Origin: WHSW01 sp963759295
GTDB taxonomy: Bacteria > Actinomycetota > Thermoleophilia > Solirubrobacterales > 70-9
DNA length: 64,000 bases
NCBI GenBank assembly: GCA_963759295.1
Contig: CAVWYT010000016.1
Location: 62,001 to 126,000, forward strand
Reading direction: 5' to 3'
In this document: piece by piece, positions 20,487 to 28,838 of the stretch
Numbering within the stretch: the first letter of the stretch is position 1
Layout: the number at the start of each line of letters is the position of its first letter
The notes under the pieces: generated by a model
Database searches by the model: none
Seen by the model: the letters and a program-made list of their open reading frames with translations, nothing else
Told to the model about the DNA's origin: nothing
Made by a program: the position numbers and the translations under genes

Positions 20487-21312
20487 GTGCTCACCGATTA
20501 TCACGTCCACCTGCGCCCCGACGACCTCGAGGCGACCGCCGAGGCCTACTTCACCGAGGCCAACGTCGAGCGCTACCTCGAGGCCGCCGCGGGAGGCGGA
20601 GGTCGAAGAGCTCGGGGTCTCGGAGCACATCTATCGGTTCACGGCCGCGCTCGACATCTGGGACCACCCGCTCTGGATCGAAAACGCCCGCGACGACCTC
20701 GGCGCGTACTGCCGGTTCGTGCGCACCACACCGCTGCGACTCGGGATCGAGATGGATTTCGTCCCCGGCAGGGAGGATCGGATCGCCACCGTGCTCGACT
20801 CGCATGACTTCGACTACGTCGTCGGCTCAGTCCACTTCCTCGGCGACGGCGCCGTCGACGATCCGGAGTTCGACGTCTGGGGCGGCGACGGCGACCCGGA
20901 ACGCCTCTGGGCTCGCTACTTCGAGATGCTCGCCGAGGCCGCCCGGTCGGGCCTCTACGACATCCTCGCGCACCCCGACCTGATCAAGTACTGGGGCGAC
21001 CGCCGCCCGAGGCCCGACCGGGACGTCCGCTTCCACTACGAGCCGGCGATCGAGGCGATCGCCGAGACGGGGATCGCCGTCGAGGTCTCGACCGCGGGCT
21101 GGCGCAAGCCCGTGCAAGAGCTCTACCCCTCCGACGCATTCGCGGAGATGTGCGTCGACGCCGGGGCGGTGTTCGCGCTCTCCTCGGACGCTCACGTGCC
21201 CGGCGACATCGGACACGGCTACGAGCGCGCGGTCGAGGTGATGCGCGACTGGGGCGTGCGCGAGATCGCCGTCTTCGAGCACCGCGATCGCCGCCTGGAG
21301 CCGCTCGGATGA
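20487..21312 (+). pseudogene. PHP-family histidinol-phosphatase-like gene with a frameshift
   Basis: The N-terminus VLTDYHVHLRPDDLEATAEAY (metal-binding HxH) reads from GTG 20487; the rest (VSEHIYRFTAALDIWDHPLWIEN, VGSVHFLGDGAV, LAHPDLIKYWGDRRP, FALSSDAHVPGDIG) reads one frame later to the stop at 21312. The join is in GCCGCCGCGGGAGGCG: removing the G at 20589 restores a continuous reading. All metal ligands of a HisJ/HisK-type phosphatase remain. Either it is an error in the assembled sequence or a recent inactivation. The stop overlaps the ATG of ispF. Confidence 0.8.
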
Positions 21313-21776
21313 GCGGCGTGCGGGTCGGGATCGGCTACGACAGCCACCGCTTCGCGCCCGGCCGCCGCCTCGTGCTCGGCGGGGTCGAGATCGAGCACGA
21401 GCTCGGGCTCGAGGGTCACTCGGACGCCGATGTCCTCACCCACGCGGTGATCGACGCCGTCCTCGGGGCGGCGGGGTTGGACGACGTCGGAACGCACTTC
21501 CCGGCGGTGGAGGAACGCTGGCGAGACGCGGACTCCCTCGATCTGCTGCGCACCGTCCTCGGGCTGCTCGGCGGGCGGGTCGAGAACGTCGACGCCACCG
21601 TGATCTGCGAGGCGCCGCGGCTGGGGCCGTTCCGGGCGCGGATCGAGCGCAGCCTCGGCGAGGTGCTGGGGGCGCCGGTGAACGTCAAGGCGACGACCAA
21701 TGAGGGCATGGGTTTCATCGGCCGCGGTGAGGGAATCGCATGCATGGCGGTAGCCCTGATCGAGACCGGGGAATAG
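21309..21776 (+). CDS. ispF: 2-C-methyl-D-erythritol 2,4-cyclodiphosphate synthase
   Basis: MEP-pathway enzyme forming the cyclic diphosphate with loss of CMP. It has 155 residues: DSHRF at the N-terminus, the zinc-ligand and active-site stretch HSDADVLTHAVIDAVLGAAGLDDVGTHFP, ICEAPRLGPF, and the C-terminal TTNEGMGFIGRGEGIACMA (the usual form is TTEKLGFTGRGEGI). ATG 21309 overlaps the stop of the PHP gene (ATGA). ispD is 2 kb upstream; they are usually adjacent, so the genes between look inserted. Confidence 0.95.
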   Translation: MSGVRVGIGYDSHRFAPGRRLVLGGVEIEHELGLEGHSDADVLTHAVIDAVLGAAGLDDVGTHFPAVEERWRDADSLDLLRTVLGLLGGRVENVDATVICEAPRLGPFRARIERSLGEVLGAPVNVKATTNEGMGFIGRGEGIACMAVALIETGE

Positions 21777-21785
21777 GGTTAAGAC
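21774..21785 (+). promoter_or_regulatory. leaderless -10 element of the acyl-CoA synthetase gene
   Basis: TAGGGT at 21774-21779 overlaps the ispF stop codon; 6 nt later is GTG 21786. Confidence 0.5.
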
Positions 21786-23432
21786 GTGGACCTCACGAGC
21801 CCACTCTCCCTCGCCCGCAAGGTGAAGCTCGGCTCGCTCGGCCTGCTGCCCGATGTGCCGTTCAACCTCAAGGCGCTCGTCGATGCCGGCGTGATTCGCC
21901 CAATGCGGCCCGACAAGGTGGCGCGGATCTTCCGCGAGCTGGCGCGCTGGGGGGCATCGCCGGCGGCCGGGATCATCGGCGCGGCGATCACCAACCCGAA
22001 CGGCGTCATGGTGATCGACGAGGCCGGCTCGCTGAGCTTCGAGCAGATGCACCGGCGCTCGAACGCGCTCGCCCGTGCCCTGCGCGATCAGGGCGTTCGA
22101 CAGGGGGACGGGGTTGCGATCATGGCGCGCAACCACCGAGGTTTCGTCGAGACCACGCTCGCGGTCTCGAAGTTGGGAGCCAGCGGGCTGTACATGAACA
22201 CGGCCTTCTCGGGGCCGCAGCTGGTCGACGTCATGGACCGTGAGGAGCCGGCCGCGCTCGTCTACGACGAGGAGTTCGCCGAGCTGCTCGGCGAGGCGAA
22301 GGAGGGAACACGGCGATTCGTCTCCTGGCGCGCGGACGGCTCGAGCGGCGACCCCTCGACCGACGAGCTGATCGTGTCGGCGGAGGACGGCGACCTCGAT
22401 CCCCCGGATGAGTCGAGCCGGTTCATCATCCTGACCTCGGGGACGACCGGAACACCGAAGGGAGCCCAGCGCCAGCAGCCCGACACGCTCGGACCACTGG
22501 CGGCGCTGTTCTCGCGGATTCCGCTCCGCGCCGCCGAGACCACGGTGATCGCGGCCCCGATGTTCCACTCCTGGGGCTTTGCCCATTTCATGCTCGGGCT
22601 CTCGCTGCAATCGACCTTCGTGCTCCAGCACCGCTTCGATCCGGAGCAGACGCTGAGGGCGGTCGCCGAGCACGAGGCGACGGCGCTGATCGTCGTCCCG
22701 GTGATGATGCAGCGGATCCTCCATCTGCCGCACCAGACCCTCGCTTCCCACGACCTCCCGAGCCTGCGGGTCACCGCGGCCAGCGGCTCCGCGCTACCCG
22801 GCCCGCTGGCGACCGAGTGGATGAACCAATTCGGCGACAACCTCTACAACCTCTACGGATCGACCGAGGTCGCCTGGGCGACGATCGCCACGCCGGAAGA
22901 CCTGCGTGCCGCGCCCGGAACCGCAGGGAAGGCGCCGCGCGGCACGATCGTCAAGGTCGTCGGGCCGGACGGGGCGGCGCTGCCCGCCGGCGAAACCGGA
23001 CGCGTGTTCGTCGGCAACGAGATGGCCTTCGAGGGCTACACCGGCGGTGGCGGCAAGGAGATCGTCGAGGGCCTGCTGTCCTCGGGCGACGTCGGTCACT
23101 TCGACGACGAAGGTCGCCTGTTCATCGACGGTCGAGACGACGAGATGATCGTCTCCGGCGGCGAGAACGTCTTCCCTCGCGAGGTCGAGGACCTGCTCGC
23201 CGCCCACGACGACGTCAAGGAGGTCGCCGTGATCGGCGTCGAGGACGAGGATTTCGGCCAGCGACTGAAGGTCTTCATCGTGCCCCGCGAGCCCGGAGCG
23301 CTGACGGAGGACGACGTCAAGGCCCACGTCAAGGACCACCTCGCTCGCTACAAGGTGCCACGCGAGGTCGAGTTCCTCGACTCGCTGCCGCGCAACGCGA
23401 CCGGCAAGATCCTCAAGCGCGAGCTGGCCTGA
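21786..23432 (+). CDS. AMP-binding acyl-CoA synthetase
   Basis: 548 residues of the adenylate-forming superfamily: P-loop-like motif LTSGTTGTPKGAQ near 220-230, APMFHSWGFAHFM, NLYGSTEVAWATIATP, the SGDVGHFDDEGRLFIDGRDDEMIVSGGENVFPREVE hinge region, and the C-terminal catalytic lysine in PRNATGKILKREL. It activates a carboxylic acid, most likely a fatty acid, as acyl-AMP and then acyl-CoA. Chain length cannot be read from the sequence. Convergent with the DUF6766 gene. Confidence 0.9.
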   Translation: MDLTSPLSLARKVKLGSLGLLPDVPFNLKALVDAGVIRPMRPDKVARIFRELARWGASPAAGIIGAAITNPNGVMVIDEAGSLSFEQMHRRSNALARALRDQGVRQGDGVAIMARNHRGFVETTLAVSKLGASGLYMNTAFSGPQLVDVMDREEPAALVYDEEFAELLGEAKEGTRRFVSWRADGSSGDPSTDELIVSAEDGDLDPPDESSRFIILTSGTTGTPKGAQRQQPDTLGPLAALFSRIPLRAAETTVIAAPMFHSWGFAHFMLGLSLQSTFVLQHRFDPEQTLRAVAEHEATALIVVPVMMQRILHLPHQTLASHDLPSLRVTAASGSALPGPLATEWMNQFGDNLYNLYGSTEVAWATIATPEDLRAAPGTAGKAPRGTIVKVVGPDGAALPAGETGRVFVGNEMAFEGYTGGGGKEIVEGLLSSGDVGHFDDEGRLFIDGRDDEMIVSGGENVFPREVEDLLAAHDDVKEVAVIGVEDEDFGQRLKVFIVPREPGALTEDDVKAHVKDHLARYKVPREVEFLDSLPRNATGKILKRELA

Positions 23433-23466
23433 CCCGCTCGCCGTCGCGGGAGGCCGGACCCGGCAG

Positions 23467-23787
23467 CTAGCTCTCGACGCCGGTGGCCCGGTGCGAGGCG
23501 CCGACCGGCTTCGACTCCGGCGATCCGCGTTGCAGCAGCCACACCGTGGCGAGCATGAACAGCGTGAACTGGAGGTACTCCGACTGCCAGTTCTCCATCA
23601 CCGCCTGGCCGAAGTGCGACGAGGTGACGTAGCTCCACAGCGAGATCGCCTGCTCGCCGTGCTCGAGCTGGTCCTGGTTGAACGCCTCGTGGCCCGCGAT
23701 CGCCTGGCCGGCGAGCGCGGCCAGGAAGATGACCAAGAAGAACAGCGAGAGGCCGTTGTCGTATGCGAATCGACGGATTCGGATCAT
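23467..23787 (-). CDS. DUF6766 membrane protein
   Basis: 106 residues. One strong N-terminal membrane segment (LSLFFLVIFLAALAGQAIAGHEAFN) and a second near residues 68-86 (LQFTLFMLATVWLLQRG), with basic ends. The opening RRFAYDNGLSL and GQAIAGHEAFNQDQ resemble proteins now grouped as DUF6766, known from actinobacteria and proteobacteria with no assigned function. A 27-residue membrane peptide gene lies 10 nt upstream on the same strand, so they probably form an operon. Confidence 0.75.
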   Translation of the reverse strand: MIRIRRFAYDNGLSLFFLVIFLAALAGQAIAGHEAFNQDQLEHGEQAISLWSYVTSSHFGQAVMENWQSEYLQFTLFMLATVWLLQRGSPESKPVGASHRATGVES

Positions 23788-23797
23788 CTGCCGGCGG

Positions 23798-23881
23798 TTA
23801 GGCGTGGGTCAGGCCGATGATCGAGAAGAACGCGATCCCGACCACGATCAGGATGCTCCAGACGGCGAACATCAGCTTCAT
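23798..23881 (-). CDS. 27-residue single-pass membrane peptide
   Basis: ATG at 23881-23879, TAA at 23800-23798. MKLMFAVWSILIVVGIAFFS and then IIGLTHA: almost all hydrophobic after one lysine. An AGCAGG purine run lies just upstream. The DUF6766 gene starts 10 nt after its stop. Such short hydrophobic peptides can be missed by gene callers; coding status rests on composition and placement only. Confidence 0.5.
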   Translation of the reverse strand: MKLMFAVWSILIVVGIAFFSIIGLTHA

Positions 23882-23952
23882 CACCTGCTGAGGTACCCGG
23901 TGTCGCGACCGGCGACGCCTGCGTGCGGAGATTGCAGGCCGTCCGGCGCGGG

Positions 23953-23964
23953 TAGCCTGCGATC
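23953..23964 (+). promoter_or_regulatory. leaderless -10 element of the FAD/Rieske gene
   Basis: TAGCCT at 23953-23958, 6 nt, then GTG 23965. Confidence 0.55.
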
Positions 23965-25503
23965 GTGAAAGCCGCGGCGCGAGCAGCACTCGGGCCGGGA
24001 CGCCCGATCTCCCTCTGGCGCGACGGGGCCGATCGGCCGCACCGGCCGCGACTCGAGCGCGACGTCGCCGTCGACGTGGCGGTCGTCGGTGCCGGGATCC
24101 TCGGGCTCAGCACCGCGTTCGAGCTCCAGCGGCGGGGCCTGCGCGTCGCGGTGATCGAGGGGCGGCGCCTCGGCGACGGGGTGACCGGGAACACGACCGC
24201 GAAGCTGAGCTCGCTGCACGGCCTGCACTACGCGTCGCTCGCCTCGAGGCGCGGCGCCGAGGCGGCGCGCGTCTACGCCGAGGCGAACGAGTGGGGGATC
24301 GACCGCGTGGGCCGGATCGCCTCGGAGCTCGAGATCGACTGCGACCTGCGCGAGGCGGCGAACTTCACCTACACCGAGGATCCGGACCGGCTCACCGACC
24401 TGCGGTCGGAGGTCGAGGCGGCGCGGGCCGCCGGGCTCGAGACCTTCCTGACCACTGAGCTCGAGCTGCCGTTCGCGGTCGCGGGCGCAATCCGCCTCGA
24501 CGGTCAGGCCGAGTTCCAGCCGCTGAGATACCTGCTCGGACTGGCGTCGGCGCTCGACGCCGAGGCGCCGACGGTTTTCGAGCGTACCCGCGCGATCGGC
24601 GTCGACCGCGGCGGCATCCCCACCGAGGGCGGCCCGACCGTCTCGGCCGAGCGCATCGTCTTGGCGACGCAGATCCCGTACGCCGATCGCGGCCTGTACT
24701 TCGCCCGCACGCACGTGCAGCGCTCCTACGCGGTCAGCGTCCGGGTCGGCGAGGATCCGCCGACCGGGATGTACCTGCAGGCCGAGAGCCCGGGGATCTC
24801 GATACGGACGGCGCGATGGGGCGGCGAGCGGCTGCTGATCGTCGGCGGCCAGTCCCACGAGCTGGGCCACGGCGACCCGGTCGCCAGGTTCGACGCGCTC
24901 GAGCGCTACGCTCGCGAGCGCTTCGACGTGGTCGGCTTCGAGCACCGGTGGTCGGCCCACGACTTCATGTCCGAGGACGGGTTGCCGTACGTCGGTCGCC
25001 TGTGGCCGCCGTCGGACGCCGTGCTCACGGCGACCGGGATGAGCAAGTGGGGGCTGGCGATGAGCGTCGCGGCGGCCCGCGTGCTCGCCGACGAGATCCT
25101 CGGCGACGACAACGAATGGGCCTCGACGTTCGACCCGCGGCGGATCCCGCCGCTGCGCTCGGCCCCGACCATGCTGAAGCACAATGCCGACTCAGGGCTG
25201 CGCTTGTTCACCGACCGGCTGCGGCGTGGCGGTCGCGCCGCCGACCTGCGTCCGGGCGAGGGACGGGTGATCGGCGACGGGCTCGGCCAGGTCGCGGTTC
25301 ACCGAGACGACGCCGGCCGGCTGCACGCGGTCGCCGCTCGCTGCACGCACCTCGGCTGCATCGTCGGCTTCAATGCCGCGGAGCGGACCTGGGATTGCCC
25401 CTGTCACGGGTCGAGGTTCGGCATCGACGGCGAGGTGATCAGCGGGCCGGCGACCCGGGCACTCGAGGGCAGAGAGTCACCCGACGATGGAGAGGAGGCG
25501 TGA
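23965..25503 (+). CDS. FAD-dependent oxidoreductase with C-terminal Rieske domain
   Basis: 512 residues. N-terminal DAO-type domain with dinucleotide motif VVGAGILGLSTAFELQ at 40-55, a VTGNTTAKLSSLHGL segment typical of this subgroup, and the FAD-binding LTATGMSKWGLAMS near the end of the domain. A Rieske [2Fe-2S] domain follows with CTHLGC and CPCHGSRF giving the two Cys and two His ligands. The family is thought to oxidise amines or amino acids and pass electrons to a cofactor; the substrate is unknown. The stop shares one base with the next ATG. Confidence 0.88.
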   Translation: MKAAARAALGPGRPISLWRDGADRPHRPRLERDVAVDVAVVGAGILGLSTAFELQRRGLRVAVIEGRRLGDGVTGNTTAKLSSLHGLHYASLASRRGAEAARVYAEANEWGIDRVGRIASELEIDCDLREAANFTYTEDPDRLTDLRSEVEAARAAGLETFLTTELELPFAVAGAIRLDGQAEFQPLRYLLGLASALDAEAPTVFERTRAIGVDRGGIPTEGGPTVSAERIVLATQIPYADRGLYFARTHVQRSYAVSVRVGEDPPTGMYLQAESPGISIRTARWGGERLLIVGGQSHELGHGDPVARFDALERYARERFDVVGFEHRWSAHDFMSEDGLPYVGRLWPPSDAVLTATGMSKWGLAMSVAAARVLADEILGDDNEWASTFDPRRIPPLRSAPTMLKHNADSGLRLFTDRLRRGGRAADLRPGEGRVIGDGLGQVAVHRDDAGRLHAVAARCTHLGCIVGFNAAERTWDCPCHGSRFGIDGEVISGPATRALEGRESPDDGEEA

Positions 25504-25844
25504 TGCCACCACGCGGAGTCAAGAAGGGAACCAAGCGCGCTCGCCAGTACGAGCACGTCAAGCAAAGCGAGAAGCGTCAGGGCCGCTCCGACGCCCGCGC
25601 CGAGGAGATCGCCGCCCGGACCGTGAACAAGGAGAAGGCACGGTCCGGCGAGTCGCGCACCAGTTCGCGAAGCTCGACCCGGGACATCTCCTCCGGGCGC
25701 CGCGGCGGCCTGCGCTCGGGCTCGGGCGGGGGTGGCCGCACGCGCGACCAGCTCTACAACGACGCCAAGAAGCTCAACATCCGGGGCCGCTCACGGATGA
25801 ACAAGCGGCAGCTGCTCGCCGCCGTCACCCGCAGGGGCGGCTGA
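25503..25844 (+). CDS. basic protein with Rho N-terminal-like (SAP-like) domain
   Basis: 113 residues, very basic and low-complexity. Residues 1-80 are Lys/Arg/Ser/Gly-rich (MPPRGVKKGTKRARQYEHVK); the last 35 residues (TRDQLYNDAKKLNIRGRSRMNKRQLLAAV) match the Rho-N/SAP-like helix-extended-helix that binds nucleic acid. Related proteins are often labelled plasmid stabilisation protein without evidence. A GGAGAGGAGG site precedes ATG 25503, which overlaps the preceding stop by one base, so both genes are probably co-expressed. Confidence 0.8.
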   Translation: MPPRGVKKGTKRARQYEHVKQSEKRQGRSDARAEEIAARTVNKEKARSGESRTSSRSSTRDISSGRRGGLRSGSGGGGRTRDQLYNDAKKLNIRGRSRMNKRQLLAAVTRRGG

Positions 25845-25899
25845 GCTCACCGCCGCCCGCCGGCAGCGCCCCCGAGGCCCAGGATCCCGGCGGTCTCGC

Positions 25900-26394
25900 T
25901 CAGGCGGTCGCCGCCTCGCGCTCGGCGCGGCGCCGGGCCGCCTCCTGACGCATGCGCTCGTGCTCGACCTGTCGCTTGAGCTGGTGCAGCGTGCGGCGCA
26001 TGTGGGATCCGAGCGCGCGGGCGGCGACGAGCTCGGCGAGATAGCCGGTGATCCCGGATCCCGCGACGCCATAGGCGAAGCGAAACTCCACCCGGCTGCG
26101 TCCGGGCGCCAGCTCGCGAAGCCGCCAGCGCCCGCGCTGATCGACACCGGTCACAGACGACCAAGCCAGGTCGCGCTCGTCGTTGAACTCGACGATCTCG
26201 ATCAGTCCTCCGACCTCCGCGGAGCCCACCTTGATCAGCATCCGGTAGCGCGCCCCGAGCCCGATCGGCCGTTCGCCGACCACCTCCCAGCGAGTGATCC
26301 CCGACATGTAGTGGAGCGCGTTCGCCGGGTCGGCGATGTAGTCCCAGACCATCCGCGACGGCGCCGAGATCACGATCGACTCCTTGAGGCGCAT
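25900..26394 (-). CDS. SRPBCC/START-like domain protein
   Basis: 164 residues. A polyketide-cyclase-like helix-grip fold: SIVISAPSRMVWDYIADPANALHYMSGITRWE at the N-terminus, alternating strands (VGGLIEIVEFNDERDLAWSS, SRVEFRFAYGV) and a long C-terminal helix. The tail (about 135-164) is highly charged and probably coiled. Such folds bind lipids or hydrophobic ligands; the neighbour 8 nt upstream in the same operon is an acyltransferase, so a lipid-related role is a reasonable guess. Confidence 0.8.
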   Translation of the reverse strand: MRLKESIVISAPSRMVWDYIADPANALHYMSGITRWEVVGERPIGLGARYRMLIKVGSAEVGGLIEIVEFNDERDLAWSSVTGVDQRGRWRLRELAPGRSRVEFRFAYGVAGSGITGYLAELVAARALGSHMRRTLHQLKRQVEHERMRQEAARRRAEREAATA

Positions 26395-26402
26395 CGCCGC
26401 CC

Positions 26403-27434
26403 TCAGCCGATGATCGGGTAGCGGCGCTCCGCCGCCAGCCCGTCGAGGGTCTCCTGCATCACCCGGGTCACGTGCTCGTAGACCTCGTCGACGTCGGGAT
26501 CGGGCCCGAACTGCTGGCGCAGGTCGATCGGCGGCAGGACCTCGATCGTCACCTTCGCCGGCAGCGGGATGTGACCGAGCAGGTCGCCGACGTTCAGCCC
26601 CCACGGCAGCGCGATCGAGATCGGGATCACCTTCAGCCGCAGGTACTTGTCGGCGCCGGTTAGGCGCGCGAGCCAGGCGCCGCGGCCCAGGAACAGCGCG
26701 GTCTCCTGTCCTCCGATCGTGACCACCGGCACGATCGGGGCGTTCTCGGAGAGGGCGAGCTTGATGAAGCCCTTGCGACCCGCGAACTCGATCTTGTCGC
26801 CCTCCCACGAGGGCCGGTGCACCTCCCAGTCGCCTCCCGGGAAGACGAGCACCGCGGCGCCGCACTCGAGCGCGCGCCTGGCGTGCTCGTGCGAGGCCGC
26901 CATCGCCCCGTAGCGGCGCAGGAAGCGGCCCAGCGGCGAGGCGAGGACGAGGTTGTGGGCGAGTTGGTAGAACGGCCGCTCGACGCCGAAGAAGGTCGAG
27001 AACGCGAGCGGCAGCACGATCACCTCCGGCGCCATGTTGCCGCCGGTGTGGTTGCCGACCATCAGCACCGGGCCGCGCTCGGGCACGTTGCCCATGTTGC
27101 GCACCTCGGCGCGGTACCAGAGCGTGGCCGCGAGCCACGCCAGCGGCAGGTTCTCGCGGATGTAGTCGGGGTCGCGGTCGTCGAGGTCGGCGGTCAGCGC
27201 CCGCTGCATCCGCCTGCCCAATGGGCCCAGAAGGCCGCCGGCGAGGGCCTTGCCGGCGTCGAGGGCTCCCTCGCCCACCCGTCCCACCCCGTCGCCGAAG
27301 CGCCCCAGGCCCTCGCCGCCGGCGCGGGCGATCGCCGCGATCGCGCCAAGGCGCTCGCCGGCGTCGCCGTCCGCGACGCGATCGGTGTGGCCGTTTCGCT
27401 TCGCGGCGTCGGCGAGGGCGCTCGGATCAGCCAT
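26403..27434 (-). CDS. lysophospholipid acyltransferase-like protein
   Basis: 343 residues. After a variable N-terminal 85 residues the core has MVGNHTGGNMAPEVIVLPLAFS in place of the usual HX4D block, VFPGGDWEVHRPSWEGDKIEF for the second block, and FIKLALSENAPIVPVVTIGG. It should transfer an acyl chain to a glycerolipid or related acceptor, but the aspartate of HX4D is not in its normal position (His then TGGNMAPE). ATG 27434 is chosen because TATGAT stands 7 nt upstream; ATG 27446 overlaps that element. Confidence 0.8.
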   Translation of the reverse strand: MADPSALADAAKRNGHTDRVADGDAGERLGAIAAIARAGGEGLGRFGDGVGRVGEGALDAGKALAGGLLGPLGRRMQRALTADLDDRDPDYIRENLPLAWLAATLWYRAEVRNMGNVPERGPVLMVGNHTGGNMAPEVIVLPLAFSTFFGVERPFYQLAHNLVLASPLGRFLRRYGAMAASHEHARRALECGAAVLVFPGGDWEVHRPSWEGDKIEFAGRKGFIKLALSENAPIVPVVTIGGQETALFLGRGAWLARLTGADKYLRLKVIPISIALPWGLNVGDLLGHIPLPAKVTIEVLPPIDLRQQFGPDPDVDEVYEHVTRVMQETLDGLAAERRYPIIG

Positions 27435-27447
27435 CGGGTCGATCATA
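27435..27447 (-). promoter_or_regulatory. leaderless -10 element of the acyltransferase gene
   Basis: TATGAT on the - strand (27447-27442), 7 nt, then ATG 27434. Confidence 0.5.
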
Positions 27448-27473
27448 GCCCGGTCGGGTGGAGCAAAACCCGG

Positions 27474-28761
27474 TCAGCCGGCGCGGCGCAGGGCGCGGAC
27501 GAGCCGCCGCCGTGTCGCGGTGGACCCGCTGTGGGTCGCGCGCGCGATCCGCCGGCGGATCAGCTCGTTCGTGCGTTCCGGGAGCTCGACCTGGGGGACG
27601 TGGCCGCAGTCGGGGAGGACGACCTGCTCGGCGCCGGGAAGCGACTCGGCGACGTGGCGGGCAAACCCCGGTGGGATCAGTCGGTCCGACTCGCCCCACA
27701 CGAACAGCGAGGGCGGGTGCAGTCCGGCGAGCCGCGCGTAGAAGCCGGCCTCTCCGTGGGGCTCGTCGAGGTAGATGTTGCGCGCCGCGGCGAAGAAGGC
27801 GACGCGCGCGGCGCGCGAGCGGTAGATGCGGCAGAACTCGTCGACGGCGATCTCGGCCGCCGCGGGATCCAGGCGCTCGGGGCGGGCGAACAGGTCCCAG
27901 AACTGGTCACGCACGATCGCCTCGCGCAACGGGTGCGGGATCGCGGCGAGCTCCGGGCGCAGCAGCCGGACCAGGGGTGCGAGCTGACGGCGGCGAAAGG
28001 CGAGCGCGGGCGTCAGCAGGCTCAGCGAGCCGACGCGCTCGACGCGCCTCGAAGGCGACCTCGATCGCGATCCTGCCGCCCATCGAGTTGCCGATCAGAT
28101 GGGCGCGGTCGATCTCCATCGCATCCATGTAGGCGAGGACCGAGCAGGCGAACCATGGCGCGTCGTAGGGCGCCCGGGCCGGCTTCGCGGAGGCGCCGAA
28201 GCCCGGGAGATCGAGGGCGTGAACGGTGTGATCGCCGGCGAGCACGGCCACCGTCTCGAAGAACGACGACTTGTTGGAGCCGAGACCGTGCAGGCAGATC
28301 ACCTGCTCGGATCCCGCTCCGGCGATCAGTGCGTTGATCCGCCCCGAGCCGGTCTCGACGTCGGCCACCCGGAGCAGCGGGTCGCGGCCGCCGGGGAGCC
28401 TGAAAAGGCCCTCGAAGCCGAGCGCAAGATCGAGGTCGCCACGCGCATAGAGGCGTCGCTGCGAGAACGCATCGAGCCCGGACATCCGCCCCTCGCGTAG
28501 CGCCAGCCAGGTCGACGCGTCGGTCCCGATGACGACGTCGGGATTGCGCGTCGGCGATGGCCGGACGTCGCAACGCGAGCCGCGCGCCCGCACCTCCCAC
28601 GTGCGCCCGACGTCTCCGAGCCGGATCTGAAAGGTGCAGTCGAAGTCGTGCGGGGCGCCGAGATAACTTCCCGCCAGCTCCGCGAACGCCTGACTGACGC
28701 GCCGTGACCGCTGTTCCCTCAGCGAGGCGGCGGGCGCCACCTCCGTGTCGCTCCTGGCCAT
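27474..28761 (-). pseudogene. SCP2-like domain fused to alpha/beta hydrolase, with a frameshift
   Basis: The N-terminal half reads from ATG 28761: a sterol-carrier-protein-2-like domain (about residues 25-130, with VVIGTDASTWLALREGRMSG), then a hydrolase start VICLHGLGSNKSSFF and the nucleophile elbow IGNSMGGRIAIE. The C-terminal half, with the acid residue in VWGESDRLIP and the His in LPDCGHVPQVE, reads in another frame to the stop at 27474. The frames meet near 28040-28050, where one extra base in GCGCGTCGAGCG breaks an expected EARERVGSLSLL reading. If intact, it is probably an esterase or lipase acting on a bound lipid. Divergent from cysS. Confidence 0.75.
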
Positions 28762-28825
28762 CGGCGGCCGACGTTATCGGTCACGTCGGCCGCTCGGGCG
28801 GCGCTCGGCCGCACTTTCCCGCAAA

Positions 28826-28838
28826 TAGCATGGAGCCC
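28826..28838 (+). promoter_or_regulatory. leaderless -10 element of cysS
   Basis: TAGCAT at 28826-28831, 7 nt, then ATG 28839. ATG 28830 lies inside the hexamer, so 28839 is the better start. Confidence 0.5.
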
